Assembly (NCBI GenBank): GCA_010093705.1
Contig: MU006099.1
Location: forward strand, 410,757-474,756
Source of the DNA: Patellaria atrata CBS 101060
Lineage: Eukaryota; Ascomycota; Dothideomycetes; Patellariales; Patellariaceae
Direction of reading: 5' to 3'
Length of the DNA stretch: 64,000 nt
Shown here: positions 9,298 through 21,273 of the stretch, piece after piece
How the letters are laid out: each line of letters begins with the position of its first letter
How positions within the stretch are numbered: the stretch's first letter is position 1
Notes under the pieces: model-generated
Told to the model about the DNA's origin: nothing
The model's input: the letters and a program-made list of their open reading frames with translations, nothing else
Database searches by the model: none
Made by a program: the position numbers and the translations under genes

Positions 9298-10609
9298 TTA
9301 GTATTCTATTGTCCTCCGGATACCATCGTAAATCCCTGGAGCGTGGGTCAGCAGAATTCAAGACGAAGAGGAAAAGCACCTACTAGCGATATCTGGAATG
9401 TTGAATTTCTCATGGACGAGGCCCATATGGGTGCTCCATCCAGCAATCCTCTGTACCGGCGCTTCCAATCTCAGAAAAGCACCCTCCTGAATTGTTGCGG
9501 CAACTTCCGCTCCTACACCAGCGTTCACCATCGATTCATGAACTACAACCGCACGTCCAGTCTTCTTCACGCTTTCCAGTATCGTCTGCCGATCCCACGG
9601 GTACACCGTACGCAAATCTATCAGCTCTGCCTTTATTCCGAAATCCTTCTCGGCCGCCTCAATTGCAGACGAGCAGTTATATAGCGGGGTGCCATACGAT
9701 ATTACCGTCACATCCTTACCTTCTTTCAATATTTCAGCTTTATCCAGTGGAAGAGTATAGCCTTCCACCGGTACTTGTTCAACTGCAGCACGATAGAGAA
9801 TCTTTGGTTCCATGAATACTACTGGATCATTACACGCAATTGCTGCCAATAGCAGACCCTTCGCTTGAGACGGAGAACGCGGAATTACCACATGGAGACC
9901 AGGAATATGCGTGAAGAGAGCTTCCGGAGATTGCGAATGGTATCTACACAGCACATAGAACGTCAGCACTACATAGAGATCTCATCGACGAAGTTCGACC
10001 AGGAAGTCCTTACATCCCACCATGTCCCACAGCTCCAGACGGCATCCTCACAACCAATCCACCGCAATGCATACCAGTACTACCAGTCCTGAACCTCGCC
10101 TTTGCCGCCTCATTCACCAATTGGTCAAAAGCCGGATACACATAGTCCGCAAATTGTATCTCAGCCACCGGCCTCATCCCCTCGAGTGCAAGTCCGATCG
10201 CAAATCCCACAATACCCTGCTCAGTCAACGGAGTATTGAACACCCTCTCAGCACCGAAGTCGCTAGCAAGATTCATGCTACACCGAAAGACACCTCCGAA
10301 AGCTACATCTTCCCCGAAGAGCAGGACTCGTTCATCCGAAGCTAGGGCGTGCCGGAGTGCAGAATTGACAGCTTGAAAGAGGTTTTGGCGCTGAGTTTTG
10401 GATTGACGGACATTTTGAGGAAGTTCTGGGTGCGAGAGAGCGGACTGAGAGGTGTGATTGAGTAAAGGCGTTGTGGAGTAGTCTATGGGCAGGTTCAGAC
10501 GGGCATTGGGGGCGTGAGCGGAGTAAGGTCTTGAAATAGTTTTGCGGTGGCTTTTGACGTTGAAAGATGAGCGAGAAGCTCTAGATAGACATTTCAGAGA
10601 AGAATTCAT
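9298..10609 (-). CDS. BCKDHB: Branched-chain 2-oxoacid dehydrogenase E1 beta subunit, mitochondrial
   Basis: Three exons on the minus strand (10609-10014, 9943-9384, 9335-9298) give 397 residues, the usual length. The N-terminus is rich in S, R and K with few acids, as in a mitochondrial targeting peptide. The body has [49 protein letters not shown] and the junction [13 protein letters not shown] restored by the first splice. These are diagnostic of the E1 beta chain of the branched-chain complex, which with E1 alpha decarboxylates the 2-oxoacids of Val, Leu and Ile using thiamine diphosphate. The last exon is only 38 bases: splicing ends the protein with [16 protein letters not shown], as in E1-beta homologues, whereas reading through the intron gives an unrelated tail. 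The 48-base second intron is easy to miss. Confidence 0.93.
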
Positions 10610-11357
10610 TGTGCAGATTCGTATCAGACAAATCTCTTTACCAGCATCTTGAGAAGTCAGAGTTGTGTTGTGTTTGTAGTGACGACTTGAACGGTTGACG
10701 TTTGGAAGCTGCGGTTACTCTCGGCTCTTCCTCCATAAGCCTCAGGGTCCGAGCTTAGCGGGAAATCTTGGCGTAATTATATCCCGCCCTCTGCAGTTCC
10801 GCCCCTCCCCTGCAGCCGCATTCTAATGAAATTAGAACTAGAGGAGTGTTTAGTGTAGTCTCGTCCAATGAAATCAAAGTGTAAAGCACGTCATGCACTA
10901 CCGGTTGAACTGTCTAACTGAGCTAGAAATTTGTACAAACTGTGCCTCTGTCCGGTCTAGTTTCCTGCAGTCGATATCGCGTGTGTAAGGGCAGTTCGAG
11001 GTGAAAGTGATATCCCTAAGAAATACAAACACAGCATACGGTCAAGATAATATTTATTATCCCCTTCACCAGTTTCATCTAAGGTTGTGACGTCTGCGGG
11101 AGCTTTGACCATTTTCGAAATTAGCCTAGGTAGAAAATGCAGTTCTAAAGGGAGAGCGACAACCTTCTCACGCTCCGGCTTCCTCATAGGTCAGAATCTG
11201 GTGTACAGAACCCCAAGCCGCTTGCACAAATACACCAACCACCACCTCATCTCGACACCTTCTCACCGCACAAGTGTTGAATATCGCAAACACTGTTCGT
11301 TAGTGTCAGTTTGCACGAATTGTGCCTGGTCTGGAGACCTCATCCTTCGTCCTCTCC
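10610..11357. promoter_or_regulatory. Divergent promoter between E1-beta and Mam3-like genes
   Basis: About 750 bases separate the two divergent starts. There are no clear TATA boxes; a C-rich patch (about 10785-10815) is the only composition feature. Short ORFs here lack support. Confidence 0.4.
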
Positions 11358-13706
11358 ATGCGTTCCACGGGGATCACATCGTGTTCTGCCCATCATGGTT
11401 CTCCCTCCAATATCGGATCGATTCGGCCGGTGCTCTTCGCATTAACGAAATGTTGCGTGTTGATGTTCGGGGGTGTAGGCGCATCGCCTCTAAAATACAG
11501 ATCAATACACACTTCTGAAGAAGACCTTCCTAAGGATCCCGATGACCCGAGTCTATGGATATATTTGGGTGTAGCAGGAGCTTTGGTGCTGCTGGGAGGA
11601 GCCTTTGCGGGTCTGACCATCGCGTTAGTAACCACACTTATTAAATATACCTTGGACTGAACTAGTTTCTAATTGGAGTATATAGATTGATGGGCCAGGA
11701 CGAAATCTATCTCCAAGTCATCGCAACCTCCGGCGAGAAGGCGGAGAAAAAGCATGCCAGACGTGTGCTAAACCTCCTAAAGAAAGGCAAGCATTGGGTA
11801 CTGGTGACACTGTTATTGAGCAATGTTATTACGAACGAGACCCTTCCAATTGTCCTCGATAGGTCGTTAGGTGGAGGATGGCCTGCTGTTTTGGGCAGTA
11901 CAGTTCTTATTGGTAAAATGAATAGTTCACTGAGACCGAGCGTGAGGGCTAATTGTTGTAGTTATTTTCGGTGAAATTGCACCCCAATCTGTCTGTGTAC
12001 GATATGGTCTACCTATTGGAGCGTGGATGTCACCTTTCGTCCTTGCCCTAATGTGGATCATGTCCCCCGTGGCCTGGCCTACCGCGAAGCTTCTCGATTG
12101 GCTATTGGGAGAGGATCATGGTACAACATACAAAAAGGCGGGTCTAAAGACACTGGTCACTTTACATAAGACACTTGGACATAGTCCGGATGAACGATTG
12201 AATCAGGACGAAGTTACTATTATCAGTGCCGTTTTGGACCTCAAAGACAAACCCGTTGGTAGCATCATGACGCCAATGAAGGATGTTTTCACGTTATCAG
12301 CAAACGCAGTTTTGGATGAGGAGATGATGGACACAATCCTATCTGCTGGATATTCCAGAATACCCATTCACGCACCGGACAACCCTACGAATTTTGTTGG
12401 CATGCTTCTCGTCAAAATGCTAATCACTTATGATCCCGAAGACGCCATGAAAGTAAGAGAATTCTCTCTAGCAACCCTCCCAGAGACAAGTCCCGAAACT
12501 AGTTGTTTGGATATCGTCAACTTCTTCCAAGAGGGCAAATCACATATGGTGCTTGTATCTGATCACCCGGGAGATGAATATGGAGCATTAGGCGTAGTGA
12601 CATTGGAGGATGTCATTGAAGAACTAATAGGAGAGTGAGTGCACCCACACATCATCGAACTGACTTTAGCTGATCAATTTCGCAGAGAGATTATTGACGA
12701 ATCTGATGTTTTCATCGATGTCCACAAAGCAATCAGACGCATGGCTCCCGCGCCGCGCACGCGAGTACCAAAGGCAAAGGCACCATCAATTCATGGTGAC
12801 GAAGAAGATGCGCCCCTTTTGTCGAGACGTTCCACCATAGACGACAGAGTCAACGCAACCGGTCGAAAATCATCTCTCGATCAAGTCCCTTCAAGCCCAA
12901 GGCAAACCACTTTCTTCGTCCGTCGGAGAAGCAGCAGTGGAGCCGCCGCAATGGAACCAGTCGCCATCCGCAACAATCCCGAACTCCTCCAGCACCTCAA
13001 ACACCTCGGCCCCTCCAACGCCGCAAACAAACCCAAAACAACTCGCATCAACACCGTCAAAATCAAACCCGGCACCAACGTCCCGGGTACCGCCGCCTCC
13101 GGCACCGCCATCGTCCCGGGCACCATCCCAGAGGACTCAGTCCTGACCTCCGACCCCCCCGGCTCCCGCGCCTCCATCCACGAAATCCCAACGGCATACC
13201 AGGGCGGCGTCGGCGAGGGTCTCGTATCCCCCGGCTTCGAAGCCCGCGACGCAACGCACGTCCTCTCCCAAGGCTACGGCTCCATCAACGGCCACCAGCG
13301 TCCGAGAAGTAAAAGCGAGGCTTCCCAAACCGATCCCATCGACGATAGCGCCGGCAAGATCATAGTGGATAATAGACCCCAGCCTGAGCGTCTCGCGTCG
13401 CAGAGTACCATCGGCTCGCTCAAAAGTGAGGACCACGAGCCCCCAAAGAAGAGGGCCACGGCGCGTAGTGGGTCCATCACGGAGAATATCGTCGATATGG
13501 GGGGTGTGAGGAAGGTTGTTTTGGAGACGACTAGTAGTTCTGATAATGAGGATGCAAGGAGGAATGGGGAGGGGAGTGCAGGACAGTTGCCGAGCGTAGA
13601 TGGAGCGAAGGAGGGGGAAAAGAAGAAGAGGAGGAAGAAGAGGGCGAAGAAGAAGAAGGAGGCGAAGGGAGGGGAGAACGAGCCGCTTCTGGGGGGAAAG
13701 AGTTAA
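11358..13706 (+). CDS. MAM3: Mam3/CNNM-type DUF21-CBS membrane protein
   Basis: Exons 11358-11623, 11686-11912, 11962-12634 and 12686-13706 give 728 residues. ATG 11358 is chosen; ATG 11322 would add 12 residues. The first splice (donor GTTAGT) restores [16 protein letters not shown] and the second restores [19 protein letters not shown], both typical of the DUF21 transmembrane domain. The second exon carries [20 protein letters not shown]. Two CBS motifs follow ([11 protein letters not shown] and [23 protein letters not shown]), the latter rebuilt across intron 3. The family includes the human CNNM magnesium transporters/regulators and yeast Mam3 at the vacuole. The C-terminal 300 residues are disordered and Pro/Ser-rich, ending in a Lys/Arg-rich run and [10 protein letters not shown], where EPLL could be an acidic di-leucine sorting signal. 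Vacuolar location is inferred from the yeast homologue. Confidence 0.92.
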
Positions 13707-14643
13707 CGGCTGGAAAAGCTGACGGATCTTCTTAAACGGGGGCCGGGAGGCTGAGGGTTTGTGGTTGGGCTGGTGAGGTTACTGGCGATTCGCTGTTCTG
13801 AGCACTATTTTGTATCCTGTATCATATTTGGCGCGGGTTTCCGGTCATGATGCGAGCGGGCGAGCGGCTTTATGTTAGGGGCCACGGGAGGAAGATTCCT
13901 CGTTTTAAAAATAACACATATTCTATACTAAGCTTGAAAGTGTTGAAACCACTATGATGACGTGCCTACAATTCACAATGTGCACGGCAAAATATACCCC
14001 CACACCCCTGATCCCGTACCAAACCCTGAAGAAGGTAAGGAGAGGGATGATGCTATAACCACCTCGAAACCACTCATATGAAACACACTCATCACAGCAC
14101 AAAACGTGGTTTTCAACTATGATTGCATTGACTACCTACTCGCACCAGACTCTTGGGGGGGGGGGGGGGGGGCGCGGGTTATAGTACAGAACGCAGCAAA
14201 AGGGATTATCCGCCATTTCACCCATGTTGATTATTTCCCGCTTCCACACACGACAGCAAAAGAGCCATCTAGGTGCCGAGGGGATTAGAGTATCGTACAG
14301 CATAAATCGGGCAGTTATGGGGGATTTGGTATGATTGTATCCTCCCACAAGACAGAAAAGCAGGAAAGAGGAAATTGGGGAAGGGGAGGAGTATGCCGTA
14401 CAATAAACCCAATAGACGACCGAGAGAGAAAGGTAGGAAAGGGGGGGTTGTTGACTCCGTAGAATAGGGGAAGGTGTGATTATATCCTCCCGTGTAGAAA
14501 AGCGCAAAAAGGGGGATCTGGTGTCGAAGGTACAAAAAAGATCGGGCAAAAGGGGAGTATACAATGACACCAGCACGCAACCCAAGGGAAGAAACAAGAT
14601 ACCACATCCAGCATTTCAGAAACAGCCACTAGAGGTTACCCAT
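13707..14643. other. Convergent 3' intergenic region with a G18 run
   Basis: This interval lies between two convergent genes. It contains an 18-base G homopolymer (14155-14172) and a short imperfect direct repeat around ATGATTGTATCCTCCC (near 14331) and GTGATTATATCCTCCC (near 14476). ORFs here are low-complexity. Confidence 0.5.
14155..14172 (+). repeat. Poly-G tract (18 G)
   Basis: Eighteen consecutive G residues followed by CGCGGG. Such runs can form G-quadruplex-like structures and are prone to length error in sequencing, so the exact length should be treated with caution. Confidence 0.9.
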
Positions 14644-16863
14644 CTACTGCGACTTCGCACGCGCATTCTTGTAGATCTCCCACGCATCTGTAGCCTGATG
14701 CTCGCGCGGGGTCTCCTCACCTTCAGACCCATCACGCTCCGCACTACCAGCTCCGGCTCCGCCACCAAGAACCAGACGCTCCCTCTCGATCGATGAGCGA
14801 ATCGCCGACTCCGGATACTGGACCTGAGGCGAAGGCAGGACTCCCGCATTGCGAAACACAGTCTTCAGATCCGACGGGGCAAGAGCAGCGGTGCTCCTAC
14901 TAGCTTCAACGGCATGAGCAACGGACGCCACCTCAACAAGGGCATTCCAGTAATGGGTGCCGTGGAAATTGCCTGCGGGATCGACGCCGGACATGGCGGC
15001 GATGTCGCTGTCGGCTTCGGCGCGTGAGAGCATAGGGGTCGGATCGTCGCGGTCCGTGGCCGTGGGTGCCGTGCTGGGGATAATTGGGTTGCCGCCGCGT
15101 CGAGGGCGGATTGATAACGCAGTGTTGATGTAGTGATTGGGATCGGAGAGTGAGCTACCCGAGTTGCGCGTAAGAGGTCCGGGTCTGCTTGTGGTGGGAT
15201 CGACGCCCTTCCAGTACTTGAACGCTTCAGTTATACGTTGGCCATCCCTTCCGTCGTCGGGAGGAGGGTTTCGCCCTGGAATCAGGTTGGCGAGCGCTGC
15301 GTCAACCGAGGCGGGATTGAGACCAGACGATTGTTGCGCGCGTCTAGATCTGATAGTTCTTTCCACCTCAGTGCGTTGTTGTGTGCGTGTAGGATCGTTA
15401 GCGGTAACCGTCTCAGTTGTTTGTTGTGGACGAGTAGAGCGTGCAGAACGGTGGCGACCCCGCGCAGCGCGTTCGGCCCACATGGCGGTGACATACGAGC
15501 TATGAGCTGTAAAGAAAGCTGGAGGTGCTCCGGCTGCCGGCGCCTCCTCGAGCGTACGTTCGGAAGCCTTTCCTTTATCAACCTTGCGCTTTAGGCCGCG
15601 GCGAGGTTTGGATTCGGGTTCACTTTCCGGCTCGTTAAGCTTTGATATTTTTGATTTACGTCCTGTGGTCGTCGGTTTAGCCGTACCGGTATCAGAATCA
15701 CTCGGGATAACGATTACTGGTTGACGGCGAGTTTGACGTGCTGCGGAGGGTTTGATGGCGTCTGATAGCCCCTGTGCCTCAGTATCTTCAGTACTCGATG
15801 CAAGCATTGGGTCGGCGAATGGTTGCTTAGAATAGCGAGGGTGAGCGAAAGACTGAATACTACCAGTCTGTGGTTCATCTTGGAGAGGAGTTGTCGAAAG
15901 ACGACGCTTGCCTTCATCCTTTGACTTTTTGTTTGAAAATTCCAATTGGTTATGTATAGTACTTGACAGTCTTGTGACATTGTAGTTCGGGTTGTTAACA
16001 GTGCGGCGAGGACGATCTCCAGCAGCTGTTCCAAAATCTGCGGCGGTAATATGTCCTTGAATAGAACCCTCTGATATTCGACGAAACCCCGGTTCTTGTT
16101 GTGTTTGAGGTACTTGTTCAGTACCTTGTACGGATGAAGGTTGAAAGATTGCACGTTCCATGCGTTGATATTCTGCTAATATGTTCGTCTCTAGTGACGG
16201 GCGAGTTAACCTTGACAGCCGTGCTGCGCGCCTGCTCAACATGGCATGCTCACCAAAGTCTGCTAAGCGTGTGCGAGAGTTTGTGATTGGCGGTCCTACT
16301 TGGGCTATTGGGGATATCTCCAGGTCTTCCTCAGGTTCGTTAACAGCATGCGAAGCTACTTCGTTATGAGATGCACGACTTGTAGAATCGGACTGGCCAG
16401 ATGGACCAGCATGAGTTGACGCCAATGTTCCTCCGCTGGGAGATACTGCCCCAGTACCTTGACTAAGTCCTGTTTCGTGGGTATGGGAGAGCGGACTGCC
16501 GTGAGTGACTGCAGGGTCTGACGTAGGGCTCGTTTTCGACAGTCCAGCACTAGAAGATCCTAATGATGCTGGACTAGGAGACCCAGCTTCAGAACGAGCA
16601 TATTCTTGGTAACGGCTGGCGGCGCGCGCACTCCCAACTCCTGATGGGTGAGTTGAATCTCCATCGTTCCTCTCGAAACACGGAGTGCACATCCTCCACG
16701 AACATTTGTCGCAAGTGTATATCGTGGATTTGTTTTTCCTTTCGCATGTACCACATTTGGCTGTTTTCGTTAGCTTCGGGATGATGTTCCCTGAACAGAC
16801 ATCGATCTCGTCTTCAGTGGGCGTCGAATGGCGTTCATCCTCTCTGAGTTTAGGGATAGACAT
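14644..16863 (-). CDS. Large disordered protein with N-terminal Cys-rich zinc-binding patch
   Basis: From ATG 16863 the frame encodes 739 residues and ends in IYKNARAKSQ. Near residues 35-62 there is a Cys array, CGTCERKNKSTIYTCDKC then CTPC and a following His, spacing C-x2-C-x10-C-x2-C-x4-C-x2-C, consistent with a ZZ-like or treble-clef zinc site. The remainder is Ser/Thr/Pro/Arg-rich and probably disordered, with basic patches resembling nuclear localisation signals (PRRGLKRKVDKGK). I do not recognise the family; a nuclear scaffold or chromatin role is a guess. The start is uncertain: a mini-exon at 17388-17366 (MAETPAQ plus two bases, then GTAAGT) can splice in phase to 16843 just after CTCAG, with a branch-like TACTAAT overlapping the proposed start. 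That model replaces the first seven residues with eight others. Confidence 0.7.
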   Translation of the reverse strand: MSIPKLREDERHSTPTEDEIDVCSGNIIPKLTKTAKCGTCERKNKSTIYTCDKCSWRMCTPCFERNDGDSTHPSGVGSARAASRYQEYARSEAGSPSPASLGSSSAGLSKTSPTSDPAVTHGSPLSHTHETGLSQGTGAVSPSGGTLASTHAGPSGQSDSTSRASHNEVASHAVNEPEEDLEISPIAQVGPPITNSRTRLADFGEHAMLSRRAARLSRLTRPSLETNILAEYQRMERAIFQPSSVQGTEQVPQTQQEPGFRRISEGSIQGHITAADFGTAAGDRPRRTVNNPNYNVTRLSSTIHNQLEFSNKKSKDEGKRRLSTTPLQDEPQTGSIQSFAHPRYSKQPFADPMLASSTEDTEAQGLSDAIKPSAARQTRRQPVIVIPSDSDTGTAKPTTTGRKSKISKLNEPESEPESKPRRGLKRKVDKGKASERTLEEAPAAGAPPAFFTAHSSYVTAMWAERAARGRHRSARSTRPQQTTETVTANDPTRTQQRTEVERTIRSRRAQQSSGLNPASVDAALANLIPGRNPPPDDGRDGQRITEAFKYWKGVDPTTSRPGPLTRNSGSSLSDPNHYINTALSIRPRRGGNPIIPSTAPTATDRDDPTPMLSRAEADSDIAAMSGVDPAGNFHGTHYWNALVEVASVAHAVEASRSTAALAPSDLKTVFRNAGVLPSPQVQYPESAIRSSIERERLVLGGGAGAGSAERDGSEGEETPREHQATDAWEIYKNARAKSQ

Positions 16864-19458
16864 TAGTAAATATTTCGGATAGTAAAGCAGAGGGGAATAA
16901 GTTGTTGATGATCTTGATAGATGGTCCAAGTATAGGAACAAAGTTTGTTGGTTGAAGTTTGTATGTTGGTGGTGGATGAAGCTTGTACATATCAAGCAGC
17001 GGCTGAGAGGAGAGTGATAAAAAGAAAGAGTCGAGTGGTGTATGTGAAAGACTAAGGTAGTAACGGAGAGCCATGTTGTTTGACAATATACATAGCAATG
17101 ATGAGCTGTCTGTCGGTCACTTGATGACGTGACAGTAAGCTGCTGTTGCTTGGTCCTTACTTTATTATGGTCGTTGTAGAAAGTACAGTAGTTCTGGAAA
17201 ATCCCTACGGAACCCGTGTGCTTGGGCCAAGAGTACTGCCATGAAGAGCCTGAGGATAATGAACTCCAAGAGAACCTCCGCCGCGATCTGGAGATAGGAC
17301 ATGATGTTGTACAACCGATCATGTTATGTGATGTGGTACGAGGCACGATCAATCATAACACTTACTGCTGCGCTGGTGTCTCGGCCATGATGGAGAAAGT
17401 TAAGTAGATGTGAGGTCAATAGATGAGAAAGAGCGAAACGAAAGTACCGTTTTTTAAGGTGTAATGAAAAAGAGAATTGCAAGCAAAGCTGCACGAGCTT
17501 TGTCCTGTTCTATGTTGTTTTGTTTGTGTTCTGAAGTGCGTGCGAAGGAAATTAAAGTCATGCGTCAGAGAGTCTCCCTTTTCTTCACCTGGGCTTGGCG
17601 CATGCCGCGTCAGTAACCTCAGAGCTTGGCACGAAGTCAACTTCGCAGCCAATAGGGTAGCGAATAGCCAAACTCGATTTCCGTGGACCTTTGGGTTACC
17701 TTATTCCAAGTGCTCGACGGATATCGAAACCAGAAAAGTTTTCGATTCCTCTTTTCTATCAGGATAGTTACTCTCACATGAGTAGTGCTCCACTGTCCTA
17801 GACCTGTAATAGAACAAATAATTGAATGCGTTATAAACATGGTTTTAGGCAAAAATGGGTTCAACGGTCCTATGCCGACTTAACGATCTAGCGAGGAAGT
17901 TCCTCAGCTCCAATCTTTGATGGTATGAAGGCGATTGTAGTGCCACTCAGAGGAACACTTTCGCTTCCCCTTAGATTAACAGTGGCTTTCAGAAACGCCT
18001 ACTTGATTCTCGCATCGTCAATGAAATAGGCGGTACATACTACTCCGATCCCTTGATCCACGTTTGAAAGGAAACGCCGACGTTCATCGGACTTACACGA
18101 CGGACTCCCTAGGAAAGGGCCTTTATATGAGTTGGAATTACAAGATATGCAGAATAGATATTGAGTCTATCAACGAGAAAGAGTAGCATCGATTAGTACG
18201 ACCTCGGACCTATCTTATGATTGTGGCCACCTTTTACGAAGCTGTTAAAGATATGCAATATTCCACAAGATAAATCAAGATAAATCGCGGCGTGTTTCAA
18301 AAATGAGACAATGAGACAAGGGAAAAGCGAGAAGGGAAAACGTAGAGATATGCAATAATATGCTTGAGCAGGATATTCAAGAAAATGTTGGACTTATTAG
18401 ACCTAATGTAACAGCATAAGACGCTAGATCAAACTATTTGATCGCCCGAGAGGAAGATTACATTGAAAAATCAAATAAAGAAGAAAAAAAGAAAGGGGCA
18501 TAATAGAAGTAAAGTTGGGGCACCGTCCAGTGTGACGTGCAGTATTTAAAAAAAGCCGTGTATAGCGGAAAATACACGCCACTATCATGTTATTCTAGCA
18601 GGAACAGAGGATACCAGGAAATAACCTAGGATAACAGGTTTAAAAGTACTTGAAAGAGCACTTTTTCTCCAGCCCACCTACGAATGCTCTGAAAGGAATC
18701 CGAGATACCACAGCGGGCCACTCTTATTGCGCTTTGTAAATAACAAGAGCATTTAAATCAATCCCACCTCATTGCCTTTAACAATGGGACAAATGCGGCC
18801 GATCTGTGTCTGTCGAGGGAAGGACACCCGAGTGAACTTCGACCGTGTCTGGCATGCTTCGGAAATCACCTAAAACTTCCAACCGAAGGCCAAGTATTCC
18901 GGAATATCCAGAAGGGTAGGAGGGATAACATATTCTATGGTGAATAATACTCGAGCTGCTCGAGTTATTGCTCATCATGAGCTGATATAAATTTGCAGTG
19001 CCAATCTGAGAGTCAGGCATCAGACCGCAAGTATGAGACTTTTCCGGGGTACTGTACTGTACGGTACAAGATGTATTGCAGCGAAGACAAGAATTTTAGC
19101 ATCGATGCGCTATAAGATCAAAAGCAATCGGGAGATATTGTACTCGGTTAAGGTAAGGTATAGAATTGTATATATGTAGTTGGGATGGTAGGTAGTCGGG
19201 ACGGGAAAATACAAAGACCCGTTCATCCGCGCGAAGCCAAAAGAGGTATTCGATGCGAGACAGCTGGAGCTCACCCATGGTCGAGATTACCAGTATATCA
19301 TTGAAAGAGGCCCCTACAGTCACAGAAGGCTACAGTATGCAGTATGGGAATGAGTCTTGCTTATATACTACCTCTGCATATCCTAAAACCTCTTCAGCCG
19401 CAAACTTGCCCTATCCAACATCATTAGTTCGTTAAGGCCTCCAATTGCGTCGTAGATC
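16864..19458. other. Long upstream and intergenic region
   Basis: The part up to about 17400 is probably the promoter, leader or first intron of the minus-strand gene. From 17400 to 19458 I find no supported gene. There is a perfect palindrome-like element ACTCGAG-CTG-CTCGAGT at 18949-18965 and recurrent AGATATGCAATA words near 18252 and 18348, but nothing that identifies a known element. Confidence 0.45.
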
Positions 19459-21273
19459 ATGGGAATACCTCATCCACTATTTCTTTTCATTGCTGCTGCT
19501 ACTTCTAATCTTATACCCCGTCTAACCTCTGTCAAACTTTCTCTTTGGTCTTATTTTTGGGTTGCAGCCGGTTTCTATTCTATTCAGGTCGTAGTTTTTG
19601 GCTTTTACCATGTAATCCTATGGCCTAAGTTCCTCTCTCCACTTCGTCACATACCTGGTCCGAAGGTAAGCTATCTCCTTGCGTATGGAAAGTCACCATA
19701 CGCTAAATAATATATCTAGGATGGGAATTTCTTTATGGGTCAATTCACGACTATCATCCGTGAACCAAGTGGAGAGCCTTTGCGGCGCTGGACCAGGGAG
19801 ATCCCTCATGAGGGACTTATCAAGTACACTCATGTGTTCAACTCGGAACGGGTAGCACCAGTATCCCCAAAAGCGCTGTCTGAAGTGCTCGTCACTAAGA
19901 ACTATGAATTTGTCAAACCTGAGAGACTACGGAAAGGCCTCGGAAGGATATTGGGAGTGGGTGTCTTAGTAGCGGAGGGAGACGAACATAAGGTAAATCC
20001 AAATTCCCTTCATCTTATTGGGTACAGCAGCAGTTTTTCATTTTTACTTTTTAATCCTTGAAATTTCCTGTCCGCAAATCACACCACCACTGATGTTCTG
20101 TAGCGACAACGCAAATTGCTTGCGCCGGCCTTCGCCTTTCGCCACATTAAGAATCTGTACCCACTGTTCTGGCGCAAGACTCAAGAATGTGTTAGGCAGA
20201 TGCAGTTTGCCCTTCCCTCCGATCGTGTTATTGACATTGGAGACTGGGCATCACGCATCACGCTCGACATTATTGGCCTTGCCGGCGTTGGTCAGGATTT
20301 CAACTCCATTTCAGACCCTTCAAATGCCCTTAACCAGACCTACCGTAAAATTTTTGGCCAACCCAGAATGACTCTAGCGTTTCAGCTTGCAGGATTCTTT
20401 CTTCCTCAATGGTTTCTCCGAGCACTTCCCGTCCAGCGTAACAGGGATTTTAAGGAGGCAATCGCCACTATCAAGAAAACCGCCAGGGAACTGATAGCCG
20501 CAAGGAGAGACCGTTTCGCGCAGCAGAAAAACGAAAAAGGAAACGATCCAGAAGCGGAAAAGGAATTGGACGTCCTCTCAGTCGCTATGAAATCCGGCGG
20601 CTTCAGCGACGAAGATCTGGTAAACCAGCTAATGACATTCCTAGCAGCAGGGCACGAAACCACATCATCAGCCATGCAATGGGCGGTCCATCTCCTCTGC
20701 AGGCACCCTAAAATCCAAACCAAACTGCGGGAGGAACTAAGAGCTGCGCTCCCAGATATAAGAGACCCCAACGCCAGCATCACGAGCACGGACATCGATC
20801 GCCTCGCCTATCTTCAAGCCGTCTGCTCGGAAACACTGCGACTGATACCACCAGTCGCCGTAACAATCCGCATAGCCGCAAAAGATACCAGCATCGTGGA
20901 ACAGTTCATACCGAAAGGGACAACGATTGTGCTTTCTCCATGGACGGTGAACACCTCTCCTCAATTGTGGGATGATCCGATGACCTTCAAGCCGGAGCGC
21001 TGGCTTAGCAGTATGAACCCCACAAAAGCGGCTAATGGAGGAGCGGATAGCAATTTTGCATTCATGACATTCTTACATGGGCCAAGGAGTTGCATAGGTG
21101 GTACATTGGCGAGGAGCGAGTTTGCGGTTATACTTGCTGGATGGGTGTTGGCTTTTGAGATGGCGTTGGAGAAACCTTGTGAGCCTGATGAGATGGTCGA
21201 GATTCAGAGGGGGGCTATAACTGCAAAGCCGAGAGGCGGTTCGAAAGTGGTATTGACGCCGGTGAAGAGATGA
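19459..21273 (+). CDS. Microsomal cytochrome P450 monooxygenase
   Basis: Exons 19459-19665, 19720-19992 and 20104-21273 give 549 residues. A hydrophobic N-terminal anchor (about residues 25-55) is followed by the proline-rich hinge HIPGPK. The I-helix oxygen-binding motif AGHETTSS lies near residue 343, ETLR is the ExxR pair, FKPERW is the PERF-type motif, and the heme loop is FLHGPRSCIGG with the axial Cys near 491. All catalytic hallmarks are intact, so it should be an active ER-bound monooxygenase needing a P450 reductase. The C-helix region (EGDEHK-RQRKLLAPAF) is rebuilt across intron 2. The overall look is CYP4/CYP3-like; I cannot assign the CYP family or substrate. No biosynthetic core gene is adjacent. 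Confidence 0.94.

Noticed and set aside
12881-13480. Several minus-strand ORFs opposite the last Mam3-like exon
   Set aside because: Shadows of a GC-rich disordered coding region; the plus strand has the conserved DUF21 and CBS domains upstream in frame.
14644-17352. Start of the zinc-patch protein at the first in-frame ATG (902 residues)
   Set aside because: The extra 160 residues are low-complexity and look like translated leader/intron; ATG 16863 or the mini-exon at 17388 is more plausible.
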